A DNA stretch of 17,930 nt from Candidatus Poribacteria bacterium. Lineage in GTDB: Bacteria > Poribacteria > WGA-4E > WGA-3G. How positions within the stretch are numbered: the first letter of the stretch is position 1; every line of letters starts with the position of its first letter. A program made the position numbers and the translations under genes. The notes beneath the pieces are model-generated. The model did no database searches and had not been told where the DNA came from. It saw only the letters and a list, made by a program, of their open reading frames with translations. The DNA is taken from NCBI GenBank assembly GCA_009845505.1, contig VXZL01000064.1, forward strand, positions 1-17,930. Reading direction: 5' to 3'. Of the stretch, positions 5,966 through 14,943 are shown one piece after another.

Positions 5966-7120
5966 TCACGATTGATCGGTTAGCAACCAGGGTTTCAAAG
6001 CTTCTATTTCGTGTTCGTCTGCTAATTCCAACGCTGTTTCGCAATCCGTTTTTGCCTCATTGACCTGCCCCAGATCGCTTCTTAAGATTCCTCGGTTAGC
6101 GTAAGCGAGCGCGTAATCTGGCTTTATCTGAATCGCCTCATTGTAGTCAGAGAGGGCTTCCTGAGCGTCGGTGTACTGTTCGTATTTTCTTTTTAAACTG
6201 CCTCTATCGTAATATGCTTCGGCGTAATCAGGTTTGAGCCGAATTGCTTCAGTATAGTCGTTGATCGCTGCTTCCCCTTGACCGATTAAACTTCTGACAC
6301 TGCCGCGACCGATGTACGCCTCAGTATAATCAGGTTTGAGCCGAATTGCTTCGTCAAAGTCAGCAAGTGCGTCCTGATGTTCTCCAAGGGCACTTTTCGC
6401 CACACCGCGATTGTTATACGCTTCTGCATAGTTTGGGTTGAGTAGAATCGCTACATCAAAGTCGGCAAGTGCGCCCCGATGTTCTCCAAGGGCATTTTTC
6501 GCCATACCGCGATTGTTATACGCTTCCGCCAAATCGGGCTTCAACGCAATTGCCTTGTCTAAGGCTGAAAGTCCATCCTCTCCCTTACCTTCTGCGACAT
6601 ATAGATAACCCACCGAAACCAAGGCTTGGGCAGCGAGATTCTTATCGTTATCTTCCAGGACATTGGCGATAGAGTCCCATTTTTCAATTGCGCCAGCAAT
6701 ATCACCACTCCGTTGTAAAGCATAGGCATCAACTATAGCCCGATCTATGTGATGGGCATTCGGGTTTCGCTTGACTGCTTCTATGCTATCATTAACCTTA
6801 TTGTCGTTTTCAGATTTACTTACGTCTTCGCTGGTGAGTTCTGGTGTCGTGTTAGATCGTGCTCTACGCGCGAAAATAAACGCAAGGATAGCAGCTAAAA
6901 GGAACAGGCATGTATCAAGACTAATCACAGGCTTGACGGCAATGAAACCGAATAAGGAGATACCACTGGAGGCATCCGCATTATTTGTGTCATTGGATAC
7001 TTGCGTTCTTTGGGTTGTAGATTCCGATGGGGTTTTATTTGACAGTAGTACCAACGTCACCACAAACGTCAAACCCAACACCAGCAGGACAGTTACCATA
7101 ATCCCAATTTTCATTTGCAT
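5966..7120 (-). CDS. membrane-anchored TPR protein, paralogue of the 823-aa protein
   Basis: This 384-aa protein has the same plan as 2644-5115: a hydrophobic N-terminus (4-26), a Thr/Ser/Gln-rich loop with TTQRTQVSNDT (35-45), a second membrane segment (about 66-84) followed by RRAR, a shared linker (TPELTSEDVSK, DAYALQRS, AIEKW), then about six TPRs from about 163 to the end. One unit has three extra residues (YEQYTDAQEALSDY). The TPR domain should face the cytoplasm. The start at ATG 7120 has AGGAGG 7 bases upstream. Its stop lies about 50 bases before the promoter of the next operon, so it is probably a separate transcript. Partner and function are unknown; a membrane-tethered scaffold is the most that can be said. 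Confidence 0.82.
   Translation of the reverse strand: MQMKIGIMVTVLLVLGLTFVVTLVLLSNKTPSESTTQRTQVSNDTNNADASSGISLFGFIAVKPVISLDTCLFLLAAILAFIFARRARSNTTPELTSEDVSKSENDNKVNDSIEAVKRNPNAHHIDRAIVDAYALQRSGDIAGAIEKWDSIANVLEDNDKNLAAQALVSVGYLYVAEGKGEDGLSALDKAIALKPDLAEAYNNRGMAKNALGEHRGALADFDVAILLNPNYAEAYNNRGVAKSALGEHQDALADFDEAIRLKPDYTEAYIGRGSVRSLIGQGEAAINDYTEAIRLKPDYAEAYYDRGSLKRKYEQYTDAQEALSDYNEAIQIKPDYALAYANRGILRSDLGQVNEAKTDCETALELADEHEIEALKPWLLTDQS
6225..6527 (-). repeat. near-identical 102-bp-spaced segments within TPR units
   Basis: Twenty-six identical bases recur at 6225-6250 and 6327-6352. A roughly 50-bp segment starting at 6376 recurs at 6478 with about two mismatches. The spacing is 102 bases in both cases, which indicates recent TPR unit copying within this gene. 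Confidence 0.7.
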
Positions 7121-7475
7121 CCTAATACCTCCTTACCAATTTCGGATGCCGATAGACCCCTTAATTTCTGTAATTATTATTATTTATGTTTTTCCATGAA
7201 AAATCGTATCATAATTTGCCTTGCAAGCCAAATTAAATCTGCAAGACTATTCAGTTTTCCAATAATTTCATTCTTTTGCGCAATCCTCCTTCTGTTGTAG
7301 AACGGTTCATAATCCCGATAAATGCGATGTGCATTCAGACAACTGAAAATTAAACGCCTCTGGTAGACAGGCGCATTTTTCTTGACAATTTTTACGGAAC
7401 TTTGATATACTTATGTGTATCACTTGAAAAGGTGCTGTAGGCAGGCTATTGATTCTAACTGGTAACTATAAAAAT
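7121..7475. other. divergent intergenic region
   Basis: Between the TPR gene and the DUF368 gene I see the Shine-Dalgarno of the former, an AT-rich tract (7161-7215), a start-less minus-strand open frame ending at TAA 7182-7180, a short hairpin cgcct/aggcg (7355-7359, 7369-7373) followed by cattttt, and the plus-strand promoter at 7382-7411. The hairpin is too weak to call a terminator. Confidence 0.4.
7382..7411 (+). promoter_or_regulatory. sigma70-type promoter of the DUF368 gene block
   Basis: TTGACA (7382-7387) and TATACT (7406-7411) are separated by 18 bases. The predicted start near 7418 lies about 60 bases before the ATG at 7476. Confidence 0.8.
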
Positions 7476-8501
7476 ATGAATTCACTCCGGTTTTTTATTA
7501 ACGGGTTTTTGATAGGCATCGCCAACATCATTCCCGGCATGAGCGGCGGAACGCTCGCACTTGTTTTAGGTATCTATGAGCGGCTCATTGGAGCCTTACG
7601 AAACATCGGACTTTCAACAGTAAAAAACTTACTCGGCGTGGTAAGGTTAAAAAAGGATGCCTTCGCAGCAGCAGAAACAGAACTGCATCGTATTGACTTC
7701 GGTTTTCTCGCACTGTTAGGCACTGGCGCGATAGCGTCAATCCTGCTCACATCGAAGCTGATTGTCTATCTGCTGAACGACCATCATGATCCAACTTACG
7801 GCTTCTTTAGTGGACTCATTTTAACATCTATTCTGGTCCCGGCACGAATGCTAAAACGATGTGGGGTGAGAGAATTACTTGTGTTACTGGTTGCTGTCGT
7901 GCTTGTGCTAAGTCTGTCTGTCGGTACAAGTGAAAAACAGTTAGAGCGGGTCGCCTATAAATCTGGAAGTGAGATTGCGGTGGATACCAATGTCCAGCGA
8001 ACCGCTTTTCCGACCTATTGGGACTTTGGGATCTTTTTTGGAAGCGGGGCATTGGCTATTTCGGCGATGATTCTGCCCGGCATCAGCGGCTCCTTTCTGA
8101 TGATTGCTCTCGGTGTCTACTTTCGGCTCTTAACCGCAATAAACACCTTAATAGAAGGCGTTCCGAAATTGATCAACGGGGTTTTCGACGAGGTGATGTT
8201 AGCGAGTTTACTGATAATCGGAGTTACCACAATCGGGTGTCTGTTCGGGCTGCTCGCTTTTACACGATTACTTAACTACCTCTTGGAACGCTATCGCAAC
8301 TTGACAATTGCCTTTCTTATCGGATTAATGGTGGGATCGCTTTATGGATTATGGCCCTTTCGTAAGTTCGCAATGGCTGATGGGGAACGGATAGACACGG
8401 CTCATATTCTCCCTCAGCTGGATGTGAACCTGCTTATCACGACAGGGGCTTTTCTCGTCGGTTGTGGTGTGATTTTTCTCTTTACCCGTTTGGAGAATTA
8501 G
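7476..8501 (+). CDS. DUF368 family membrane protein, probable undecaprenyl-phosphate translocase (PopT-like)
   Basis: This polytopic membrane protein of about 341 aa has the DUF368 hallmark IIPGMSGGTLALVLGIYERL near residues 18-37 and a second, related LPGISGSFLMIALGVYFRLL from about 200, which shows the internal two-fold repeat of the family. DUF368 proteins have been shown to recycle the C55 lipid carrier undecaprenyl phosphate across the inner membrane for cell-wall and surface glycan synthesis. A hydrophilic insertion near residues 157-175 (SEKQLERVAYKSGSE) separates the halves. I chose ATG 7476 because the domain begins right there; an in-frame TTG at 7449, with AGGCAGG 4 bases upstream, would add nine residues. 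It is the first gene of the plus-strand block. Confidence 0.88.
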   Translation: MNSLRFFINGFLIGIANIIPGMSGGTLALVLGIYERLIGALRNIGLSTVKNLLGVVRLKKDAFAAAETELHRIDFGFLALLGTGAIASILLTSKLIVYLLNDHHDPTYGFFSGLILTSILVPARMLKRCGVRELLVLLVAVVLVLSLSVGTSEKQLERVAYKSGSEIAVDTNVQRTAFPTYWDFGIFFGSGALAISAMILPGISGSFLMIALGVYFRLLTAINTLIEGVPKLINGVFDEVMLASLLIIGVTTIGCLFGLLAFTRLLNYLLERYRNLTIAFLIGLMVGSLYGLWPFRKFAMADGERIDTAHILPQLDVNLLITTGAFLVGCGVIFLFTRLEN

Positions 8502-8508
8502 AGGAATA

Positions 8509-8532
8509 GCGAACCGCGAACCGCGATTAGCC
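8509..8532. repeat. heptamer-like intergenic repeat
   Basis: gcgaacc occurs twice in tandem followed by gcgatta and gcc, filling most of the 36-bp gap between the DUF368 and NAD kinase genes. Similar heptads appear at 11214-11227 and 11316-11334. Confidence 0.6.
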
Positions 8533-8537
8533 ATTAA

Positions 8538-9422
8538 ATGAAAAAGATAAAAAGCGTCGGTTTTTTCGTCAATACAACCAAAGCGAATGCGGCAAGTGTC
8601 GTTGAAGGCGTATACACGTGGCTTGAGGCGCGCGGGATTGTACCTCTCCTGCCAGACGAACAGGCATCGGCGTTGGGGCGAACCAGCGATACACCAATCT
8701 CCAGAACCGAAGTCGTACAACAAGCCGATGTGATGCTCGTCCTTGGTGGAGATGGTACGCTCCTAAGCGCAGCACATACACCGAAGATTGAAAATGTTCC
8801 AATCCTTGCGATCAATATTGGAACGCTCGGGTTTCTGACGGATGCGTCGCTTGATGAACTCTATCCAACTTTGGAAAGTCTTTTGACCGGGGATTATCGT
8901 ATAGAACATCGGATGATGTTGGAGGTTGTTGTCGACAGCCAAGGGTTTCCAGAACCATTTCGGGCTTTCGCGCTCAACGATGTTGTTATTCGGCATTACA
9001 CGCGTCTCATCGAGTTGGATGCGTATATTGATGGTGAGCTCTTTATTCCGTATAATGCTGACGGCTTAATTATCGCAACGCCAAGTGGGTCAACGGGATA
9101 TTCGCTCTCTTGCGCAGGCACTATTGTCGAGCCGCAATTGGAAGCAATCCTTTTGACACCTATCGCACCGCACAGTTTGACAGTGCGTCCGTTCATTGCC
9201 CATGGTGAGGCGGAGATCACCGTCAAAATGCGCGCTGCATATCAGAGCGTTGATGTTTTTGTCGATGGACAGCGTGAGACACACAGCCTCACTGCAGGGG
9301 CAGTCATAAAAGTAGAAAAAGCAGAACGTACAATTCAACTCATCCGTTCTCAGCATCATAGTTATTACAAAGCCTTGCGTGAAAAACTAATGTTAGGTGA
9401 AAGTGTCAGAAATGTTAGGTAA
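8538..9422 (+). CDS. nadK: NAD kinase (ATP/polyphosphate-dependent NAD+ 2'-phosphotransferase)
   Basis: This 294-aa cytoplasmic enzyme phosphorylates NAD+ to NADP+. Family motifs are complete: VLGGDGTLL with catalytic GGDGT at 70-74, NIGTLGFLTD (93-102), the LND motif that binds NAD (146-148), and TPSGSTGYSLS (181-191) followed by the conserved C-A-G and TPIAPHSLTVRP segment (207-218). The length is normal. There is no Shine-Dalgarno before ATG 8538; the short upstream gap is filled by heptamer repeats. It supplies NADPH precursors, which the shikimate dehydrogenase further on uses. Confidence 0.95.
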   Translation: MKKIKSVGFFVNTTKANAASVVEGVYTWLEARGIVPLLPDEQASALGRTSDTPISRTEVVQQADVMLVLGGDGTLLSAAHTPKIENVPILAINIGTLGFLTDASLDELYPTLESLLTGDYRIEHRMMLEVVVDSQGFPEPFRAFALNDVVIRHYTRLIELDAYIDGELFIPYNADGLIIATPSGSTGYSLSCAGTIVEPQLEAILLTPIAPHSLTVRPFIAHGEAEITVKMRAAYQSVDVFVDGQRETHSLTAGAVIKVEKAERTIQLIRSQHHSYYKALREKLMLGESVRNVR

Positions 9423-9446
9423 AGGGTCAGATGTCCTTAGAGGAAT

Positions 9447-9475
9447 GGTTATCAGCGTTTAGTTAACCGATAACC
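9447..9475. repeat. inverted repeat between nadK and recN
   Basis: ggttatc (9447-9453) and gataacc (9469-9475) pair perfectly around a 15-base loop that contains gttaacc. No T-run follows, so this is more likely an intergenic repeat of the same style as the other heptads than a terminator. Confidence 0.45.
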
Positions 9476-9488
9476 GTATACCGTCGAA

Positions 9489-11207
9489 ATGATAGAAACA
9501 CTCTCTATCCGCAACATTGCACTCATAGACGAACTTGACTTGGAACTCGCACCTGGGCTAAATATTTTTACCGGTGAGACGGGTGCTGGTAAATCCGTTA
9601 TTCTCAGATCAATTGGACTGGTCTTAGGTGAGAGGGTCTCTGCCGATATTGTACGCGAAGGTACCGATTTCGCAAAAGTAGAAGCAGGGGTCGCACCTCA
9701 CGCGCAGCATCCAATGTGGCACACAGATTTCGCTTTTAGCGATGTTTTGGACCCGTCAGATGCCACAATTCTCTCCAGAAGGATTAGTGCCGCCGGTAGA
9801 AGCCGTTGTCATGTTAATGGACGGTTGGTGAACTTGAGCCAGCTTCAAGCGATTGGGGCTTTGCTCGTTGATATACACGGCCAACATGAACATCAATCCT
9901 TGTTTAGAACACAAACCCATCTCAGGCTTTTAGATGATTTCGGGGGATGTAGTGAGGCGAGACAGCATATTAGCAAGGTTCATGCCCACTTACAAGCCTT
10001 ACAACAAGAAGCAGCCGACCTGACACAAACTTTGCGGGCATCAGAACGGGAAAAAGACCTCCTTGAATTTGAGATTAAAGAACTCGACGCAGCGAGTCTT
10101 GAGGAGGGTGAAGACGAAGAATTGGCCGCTGAAGCCCGTATACTTAGCAATGCCGAAGAATTGGCTAACGCTGCCAGCCGCCTGTATGCCTTACTGGATA
10201 GTGATACTTCTAATAGCAGCAACGCATCGGTGCTCGAACGACTCAAAGATGGCGCAAAGACGCTTGCGAAATTGTCCGAGTTAGATAACAGCCTCTCGGA
10301 AGTCCAAGAACGCTTGGAAACATCCCTCTACGAACTCGAAGATGTCGCCTTACACGTCCGCCAATATAGGGATACCGTGGAATACAATCCTATGCGCTTG
10401 GACGAGGTTACCGACCGTTTGGCACTGATCTCGAAACTCAAACGGCGTTACGGCAATACGATCGCTGAGATATTAGCCTACCACGCCGAAGCAGCGCAGA
10501 AATTGCAGACGTTAGAACTCGGTTCAGAAAAGCAAAAATCACTTCAGGTAGAAATCGACAAAACCGTTCAAGAGGCGCGACATCTGTGTCGTTCGCTTTC
10601 TGTGAAACGTCAGCACGTTGCCAAGCAGCTTTCAAAGCAGATTGAGAAGGAATTGCGAACGCTCGGCATGGACAAGGCAGAATTTCAAGCATCTGTCCAG
10701 CACATAGCCGACGAACGGGGGCCATTTCAGATAGACGGTAAGCACTACGCCTTCCGCTCTCACGGAATGGATGATGTCGAGTTCTTAATCGCACCGAATG
10801 TCGGTTCTGAGGCGCGTCCGATTTCCAAAATTGCATCAGGCGGCGAAATCTCACGCATTATGCTCGCTTTGAAGACGGTATTGGTGCAAGTAGATGAAAT
10901 CCCAACGCTTCTTTTCGATGAAATTGATAGCGGAATTGGTGGCAAAGTGGCGAACGTGGTCGGTAGGAAGTTGAAGGAGCTTTCTGAATTCGCACAGGTA
11001 ATCTGTATTACCCACCTCCCTCAGATTGCTCGTTTCGCAGACAGACATTTCCGCGTAGAAAAGAAGGTCGTTGATGGAGAACGCACGCTGATTACAGCAA
11101 AATCCCTGACACCGGAGGAACAGATTAACGAAATTGCCCGAATGCATGGAGGTGAAGAGACTGAGATTGGACTTGCCCATGCACGTGAATTATTGTTTGA
11201 AAAATAG
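9489..11207 (+). CDS. recN: DNA repair protein RecN
   Basis: This 572-aa SMC-like ATPase works in double-strand break repair. It opens with MIETLSIRNIALIDEL, then Walker A GETGAGKS (29-36) and the family-typical DIHGQHEHQSLF near 131. A central Glu/Leu-rich coiled coil runs from about 165 to 385. The C-terminal head carries the ABC signature SGGE (450-453), Walker B LLFDEID with DEID at 477-480, and the THLPQIARFAD switch region. Length and motif order are normal. The ATG at 9489 has no clear Shine-Dalgarno, like others in this block. Confidence 0.96.
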   Translation: MIETLSIRNIALIDELDLELAPGLNIFTGETGAGKSVILRSIGLVLGERVSADIVREGTDFAKVEAGVAPHAQHPMWHTDFAFSDVLDPSDATILSRRISAAGRSRCHVNGRLVNLSQLQAIGALLVDIHGQHEHQSLFRTQTHLRLLDDFGGCSEARQHISKVHAHLQALQQEAADLTQTLRASEREKDLLEFEIKELDAASLEEGEDEELAAEARILSNAEELANAASRLYALLDSDTSNSSNASVLERLKDGAKTLAKLSELDNSLSEVQERLETSLYELEDVALHVRQYRDTVEYNPMRLDEVTDRLALISKLKRRYGNTIAEILAYHAEAAQKLQTLELGSEKQKSLQVEIDKTVQEARHLCRSLSVKRQHVAKQLSKQIEKELRTLGMDKAEFQASVQHIADERGPFQIDGKHYAFRSHGMDDVEFLIAPNVGSEARPISKIASGGEISRIMLALKTVLVQVDEIPTLLFDEIDSGIGGKVANVVGRKLKELSEFAQVICITHLPQIARFADRHFRVEKKVVDGERTLITAKSLTPEEQINEIARMHGGEETEIGLAHARELLFEK

Positions 11208-11340
11208 GGGGAAGCCGTCAGCGGTCAGCACTGTCGCGCAAGTCTACACGCGACTTGCGTAGCGGTTAGCAAGAGGAGACGACTTCATCAGAGAACTCTA
11301 TACTGAGGGCTGAAAGCCGACAGCCGACAGCCGTAAAAAA
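11208..11340. other. 133-bp intergenic spacer with heptads and a hairpin
   Basis: The spacer holds gccgtca-gcggtca heptads (11214-11227), a perfect 8-bp hairpin cgcaagtc/gacttgcg with a 7-base loop (11237-11244, 11252-11259), and tandem gccgaca (11316-11329) plus gccgt just before the next ATG. No T-run follows the hairpin and no promoter was found. Confidence 0.55.
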
Positions 11341-14300
11341 ATGGATGAAAGGTTTACACAAGCCAGTGCTGCACATGTTTATACGGGTTGCGAATTGTTA
11401 GTCAAAGGGGCTTTGGAGAGCGGGGTTAGCCTCCTTACAGGCTATCCCGGTTCCCCACTTGCTGAAGTGTTTGACGTTATTGAGCGGAATGCTGAATTGT
11501 TGAAGACCAATGGCATTGTTGCCCAGATAGCCAACAACGAGGCATTGAGTATCGCTCGACTCAACGGTTCGCAAATGGCAGACCTTCGCGCAATCACGTT
11601 TATGAAAAGCGTCGGTTTACATGTTGCTTCCGATGCGCTTGCAATTAGCAATCTCGCTGGCACAACCGGGGGGGCTGTCGTTGTTATCGGTGATGATACT
11701 TGGTCGCACAGTACCCAGGTCCCAGCGGATTCTCGGTTTTTGGTGCGGCATGTCTACACCCCCCTGCTTGAACCCGGCACATTTCAGGAACTTAAAGACT
11801 GGATTGATTGCGCCTTCCAAATTTCCGCTGCTGCAAATCTCTATGTCTGCTATCTAACAACTGAGAATCAAGCGAGTGGTGGCGGTAACGTTGAACTGCG
11901 TCCTAACATTTACCCCGATATTAGCGATTTAAAGCGAATTAATCTTGATACGCAACTCATTGATGCTGATAAGCGGGTCGTCTTACCACCCCATACCGCT
12001 CGAATTGAGGTCGAAACGTTACGAGAAAGGTTGCCTGCCGCGCTTGAGACCGCACGCGCTTTAGAACTCAACAAGATCCAGTTTCTTGAGAAGGCTTCAA
12101 CTACAAAGAGACACCCTCTCGGATTTGTCAGCGCAGGCTTGGCGTATAGCTGCCTCCTCCACGCACTTGAAGAGTTGAACCTGCATGGCGATATCCCAAT
12201 CCTCAAGCTCGGTATGACCCACCCGATTGATTCGGACATCGTCCGGGAATTTGCCGAGCAGGTAGACGAAATTTATGTTGTTGAAGAGAAACGTCCGCTC
12301 TTAGAAAACGAAATCAAAGCACTTCTCACGCAAATGTATCAAGGTGGCGACATCAAACGGTACGTAAATGTCTGGGGCAAGCAATTCCCTAACGGTTTGG
12401 CGGGTGTGCCGGTAGCCTCTGGCTTGGATGCCTCTATTCTCATTCAGAAACTTATTCCACTTCTTAGAGACCGTCTCGGTACAGCAGACACAACTATTGA
12501 TACTGAGCACTTTGCACGTGAAGAAGCACTCCAAAAACAGGTCTCCGAACAACAGATTGATATTCCGCAACGCACGCCTACCTTCTGTCCAGGCTGTCCA
12601 CATCGCGACTCTTCAAGCGTTTTTCTTGAAATCACAGATCAATTTATGGATCCCGATTACATGAAAAAATATCACGGTTCGGGACCGGTGGATCTTGTCT
12701 TTCACGGTGATATCGGTTGTTATTCTATGCTCAAATATGAACCCTTTCCGAGGTTGATGCACAATCTCTCTGCGATGGCATTAGGGGGCGGTGCTGGTGC
12801 CGGGATTGATCCATTTATTCAAAACAAACAGATCGTTTTCATGGGGGATTCGACCTTTTTTCACGGCGGTATGTCAGCGATTTCGGATTCAATTAAAAAC
12901 GACCAAGACATCGCCTACATCATTTTAGACAACCAGACAACGGCAATGACGGGGCATCAACCGACACCCGCTGATGAACGTGATCTGCTTGGTAATCCCA
13001 CCTTCGCACAAGACATTGAGCAAGTCGCACAAGGACTCGCTGGCGACTCTGGGATAGAAATTGTCCGCACTAACCCTGAAGATCGGGTCAACTATAAAAA
13101 ATACCTTGAAAAAACCATTCTCAAATCCGGTGTCAAAATTGTCATTGCTGATAAGGAGTGCGCAATCACCTATCATCGCCGGGTACGCCGAGAGCAACGA
13201 AAAACTATAGCCAAGGACGGTTTCCTTAAATACGAAAAACATATCAATATTACCCCTGAAGTCTGCGAATTTTGTCGGGAATGCACAACTGCTACAGGGT
13301 GTCCGGGTTTGAAAATTATTGATACCGATTACGGTGAGAAAATTGCGATTGATCGCTCGAATTGTGTCTCCGATGGGGCATGCGCGCGGATTAAATATGC
13401 CTGTCCAGCCTTTGAAGAGGTTATCGTCACACGGAAACGTCCGCCTCAAGAGACGGATGTAGCATCTGGTTATCGCGGGCTTTTGAGTGATGACCCTTTA
13501 CCTCCACCGCCTCCACTGAATTTTGAGAGAAATTGGAACATCTACGCCGCAGGGGTCGGTGGTATGGGTATTGGCACGATTTCTAAGGTCCTCGTCGTTG
13601 CGGGATATCTCCAAGGCTACGACGTGACATTTTGCGACAGGAAAGGCTTAGCGATTCGCAATGGAGGTGTCTATACTCATATCGCGTATACGCGGTCCGA
13701 CGTTCACGCCTCACCGATGATTCCGTATGGCAAGGCGGATCTTCTATTAGGACTCGACATTTTGGAAGCCGTTCGTGGCATTACTGCCAATTCCCTTTTC
13801 CGTATCGCATCGCCATCACGCACCGCTGCCGTGGTAAATACAGCCAAAACTGAAACTATATCCACGCTTATCGGCAAGGACCATTTTGATCCAGAGACAC
13901 TTGAAGATGACCTTCAGGCGTATACCAATACCGACGCGTATTTCGGCATAGATCTCTTTGCGGTTTCTGAACAATTGTTTGGGAGTAAATTATATGCTAA
14001 CATGATGCTCCTCGGTACTGCCTTCCAACGCCAGTTGATACCCCTTGAATTGGGACCTTTGCAACTTGCACTCAAGCAAATGGTTCCGCATGCCGATTTG
14101 GATACTAACATGAGAGCGTTTACCGTCGGACGTCGTCTTGCCTTGGAATCATCTGAATCTTCTGTTAACGCACCGTCAATAAAGACGTTAGTAACTTATA
14201 ATGAGATGCTTGAAGCAAAACAGCGGATCTTGGCGCGGAAATGGCGCGGGAAGCGTTTAGCGCGGGAATACGTGACCCTCGTCGAGAATGTAGTGAAAAC

Positions 14301-14922
14301 ATTGGACATCAGCTCGGAGAGCGTCAACCGAATGTTGGCACTCTATATCTACGACCTCGTTCAGTTTGCGGATATCGACTACGCACGTAGATATGTTGAG
14401 AAGATTAAGCAGGTTTACGCATACGATACGGCTGATTACGACTATCGCGCCACAAAAGCCGCGATCAGGTACCTGCACAAAGTCATGCTGATTAAAGATG
14501 AAGTTTACGTCGCACACCTCTTGACGAGCGAAGAGAAATTGCAGCGTGACAAGGAATTGTATAAGGTTGATACCGCGAACGGTGATAGAATTCAGTATAT
14601 TCATCTCAACCGGCCTCATTTCACTGTGATGGGACTTGACATCGAAGGAGATATTGATACACGAAATTGGCAATTAAACCTGATGAGACGTATGAAATTT
14701 CTCAGGCGATGGCTGCCGCAGTGGCACGCAAAGGAGAAAGCGTTCCGGGAGTGGTATATCACCCGTGTGATTGACACTTTTGCACCCAACGGTGAAGAGG
14801 CTTATGAAAAGCATCTCCAAGCATTGGAATGTGCTGAAGAGGTCCGCGGTTATCGGGGGATCCGTTACCCCAAAATGGAAACGGCGAAACAGACAGTTGA
14901 GGACTTACTTGCACACAAATAG
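11341..14922 (+). CDS. fused indolepyruvate:ferredoxin oxidoreductase (IorA-ferredoxin-IorB type)
   Basis: This 1193-aa enzyme should convert aryl pyruvates such as indolepyruvate to aryl-acetyl-CoA with reduction of ferredoxin. In order: an N-terminal pyrimidine-binding domain (LTGYPGSPLAEVFD from 32); a TPP domain with FCPGCPHRDSS (415-425), GDIGCYSM, MGDSTFFHGGM (501-511) and DNQTTAMTGHQPTP (530-543); a Cys-rich Fe-S segment starting CEFCREC (642-648) with C654 and then NCVSDGAC; a gamma-type domain (GVGGMGIGT, about 738-746); and a C-terminal extension of about 240 residues typical of the large fused forms. Archaeal enzymes split this into two subunits. ATG 11341 follows an A-run with no Shine-Dalgarno. 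A branched-chain or other 2-oxoacid substrate is possible. Confidence 0.88.
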   Translation: MDERFTQASAAHVYTGCELLVKGALESGVSLLTGYPGSPLAEVFDVIERNAELLKTNGIVAQIANNEALSIARLNGSQMADLRAITFMKSVGLHVASDALAISNLAGTTGGAVVVIGDDTWSHSTQVPADSRFLVRHVYTPLLEPGTFQELKDWIDCAFQISAAANLYVCYLTTENQASGGGNVELRPNIYPDISDLKRINLDTQLIDADKRVVLPPHTARIEVETLRERLPAALETARALELNKIQFLEKASTTKRHPLGFVSAGLAYSCLLHALEELNLHGDIPILKLGMTHPIDSDIVREFAEQVDEIYVVEEKRPLLENEIKALLTQMYQGGDIKRYVNVWGKQFPNGLAGVPVASGLDASILIQKLIPLLRDRLGTADTTIDTEHFAREEALQKQVSEQQIDIPQRTPTFCPGCPHRDSSSVFLEITDQFMDPDYMKKYHGSGPVDLVFHGDIGCYSMLKYEPFPRLMHNLSAMALGGGAGAGIDPFIQNKQIVFMGDSTFFHGGMSAISDSIKNDQDIAYIILDNQTTAMTGHQPTPADERDLLGNPTFAQDIEQVAQGLAGDSGIEIVRTNPEDRVNYKKYLEKTILKSGVKIVIADKECAITYHRRVRREQRKTIAKDGFLKYEKHINITPEVCEFCRECTTATGCPGLKIIDTDYGEKIAIDRSNCVSDGACARIKYACPAFEEVIVTRKRPPQETDVASGYRGLLSDDPLPPPPPLNFERNWNIYAAGVGGMGIGTISKVLVVAGYLQGYDVTFCDRKGLAIRNGGVYTHIAYTRSDVHASPMIPYGKADLLLGLDILEAVRGITANSLFRIASPSRTAAVVNTAKTETISTLIGKDHFDPETLEDDLQAYTNTDAYFGIDLFAVSEQLFGSKLYANMMLLGTAFQRQLIPLELGPLQLALKQMVPHADLDTNMRAFTVGRRLALESSESSVNAPSIKTLVTYNEMLEAKQRILARKWRGKRLAREYVTLVENVVKTLDISSESVNRMLALYIYDLVQFADIDYARRYVEKIKQVYAYDTADYDYRATKAAIRYLHKVMLIKDEVYVAHLLTSEEKLQRDKELYKVDTANGDRIQYIHLNRPHFTVMGLDIEGDIDTRNWQLNLMRRMKFLRRWLPQWHAKEKAFREWYITRVIDTFAPNGEEAYEKHLQALECAEEVRGYRGIRYPKMETAKQTVEDLLAHK

Positions 14923-14943
14923 TTTTCGGAGAAGCGCACTACA

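Noticed and set aside
5947..7260. attcagttttcc at 5947-5958 and 7249-7260 as an insertion target duplication around the 384-aa TPR gene
   Set aside because: Twelve bases with AT-rich content can recur by chance, and no inverted ends or transposase accompany them.
7355..7380. cgcct/aggcg hairpin followed by cattttt as a terminator
   Set aside because: The stem is only 5 bp and no plus-strand gene ends upstream of it.
12925..13449. 174-codon open frame on the minus strand
   Set aside because: It is antisense to the central TPP and Fe-S part of the oxidoreductase and has no start signal.
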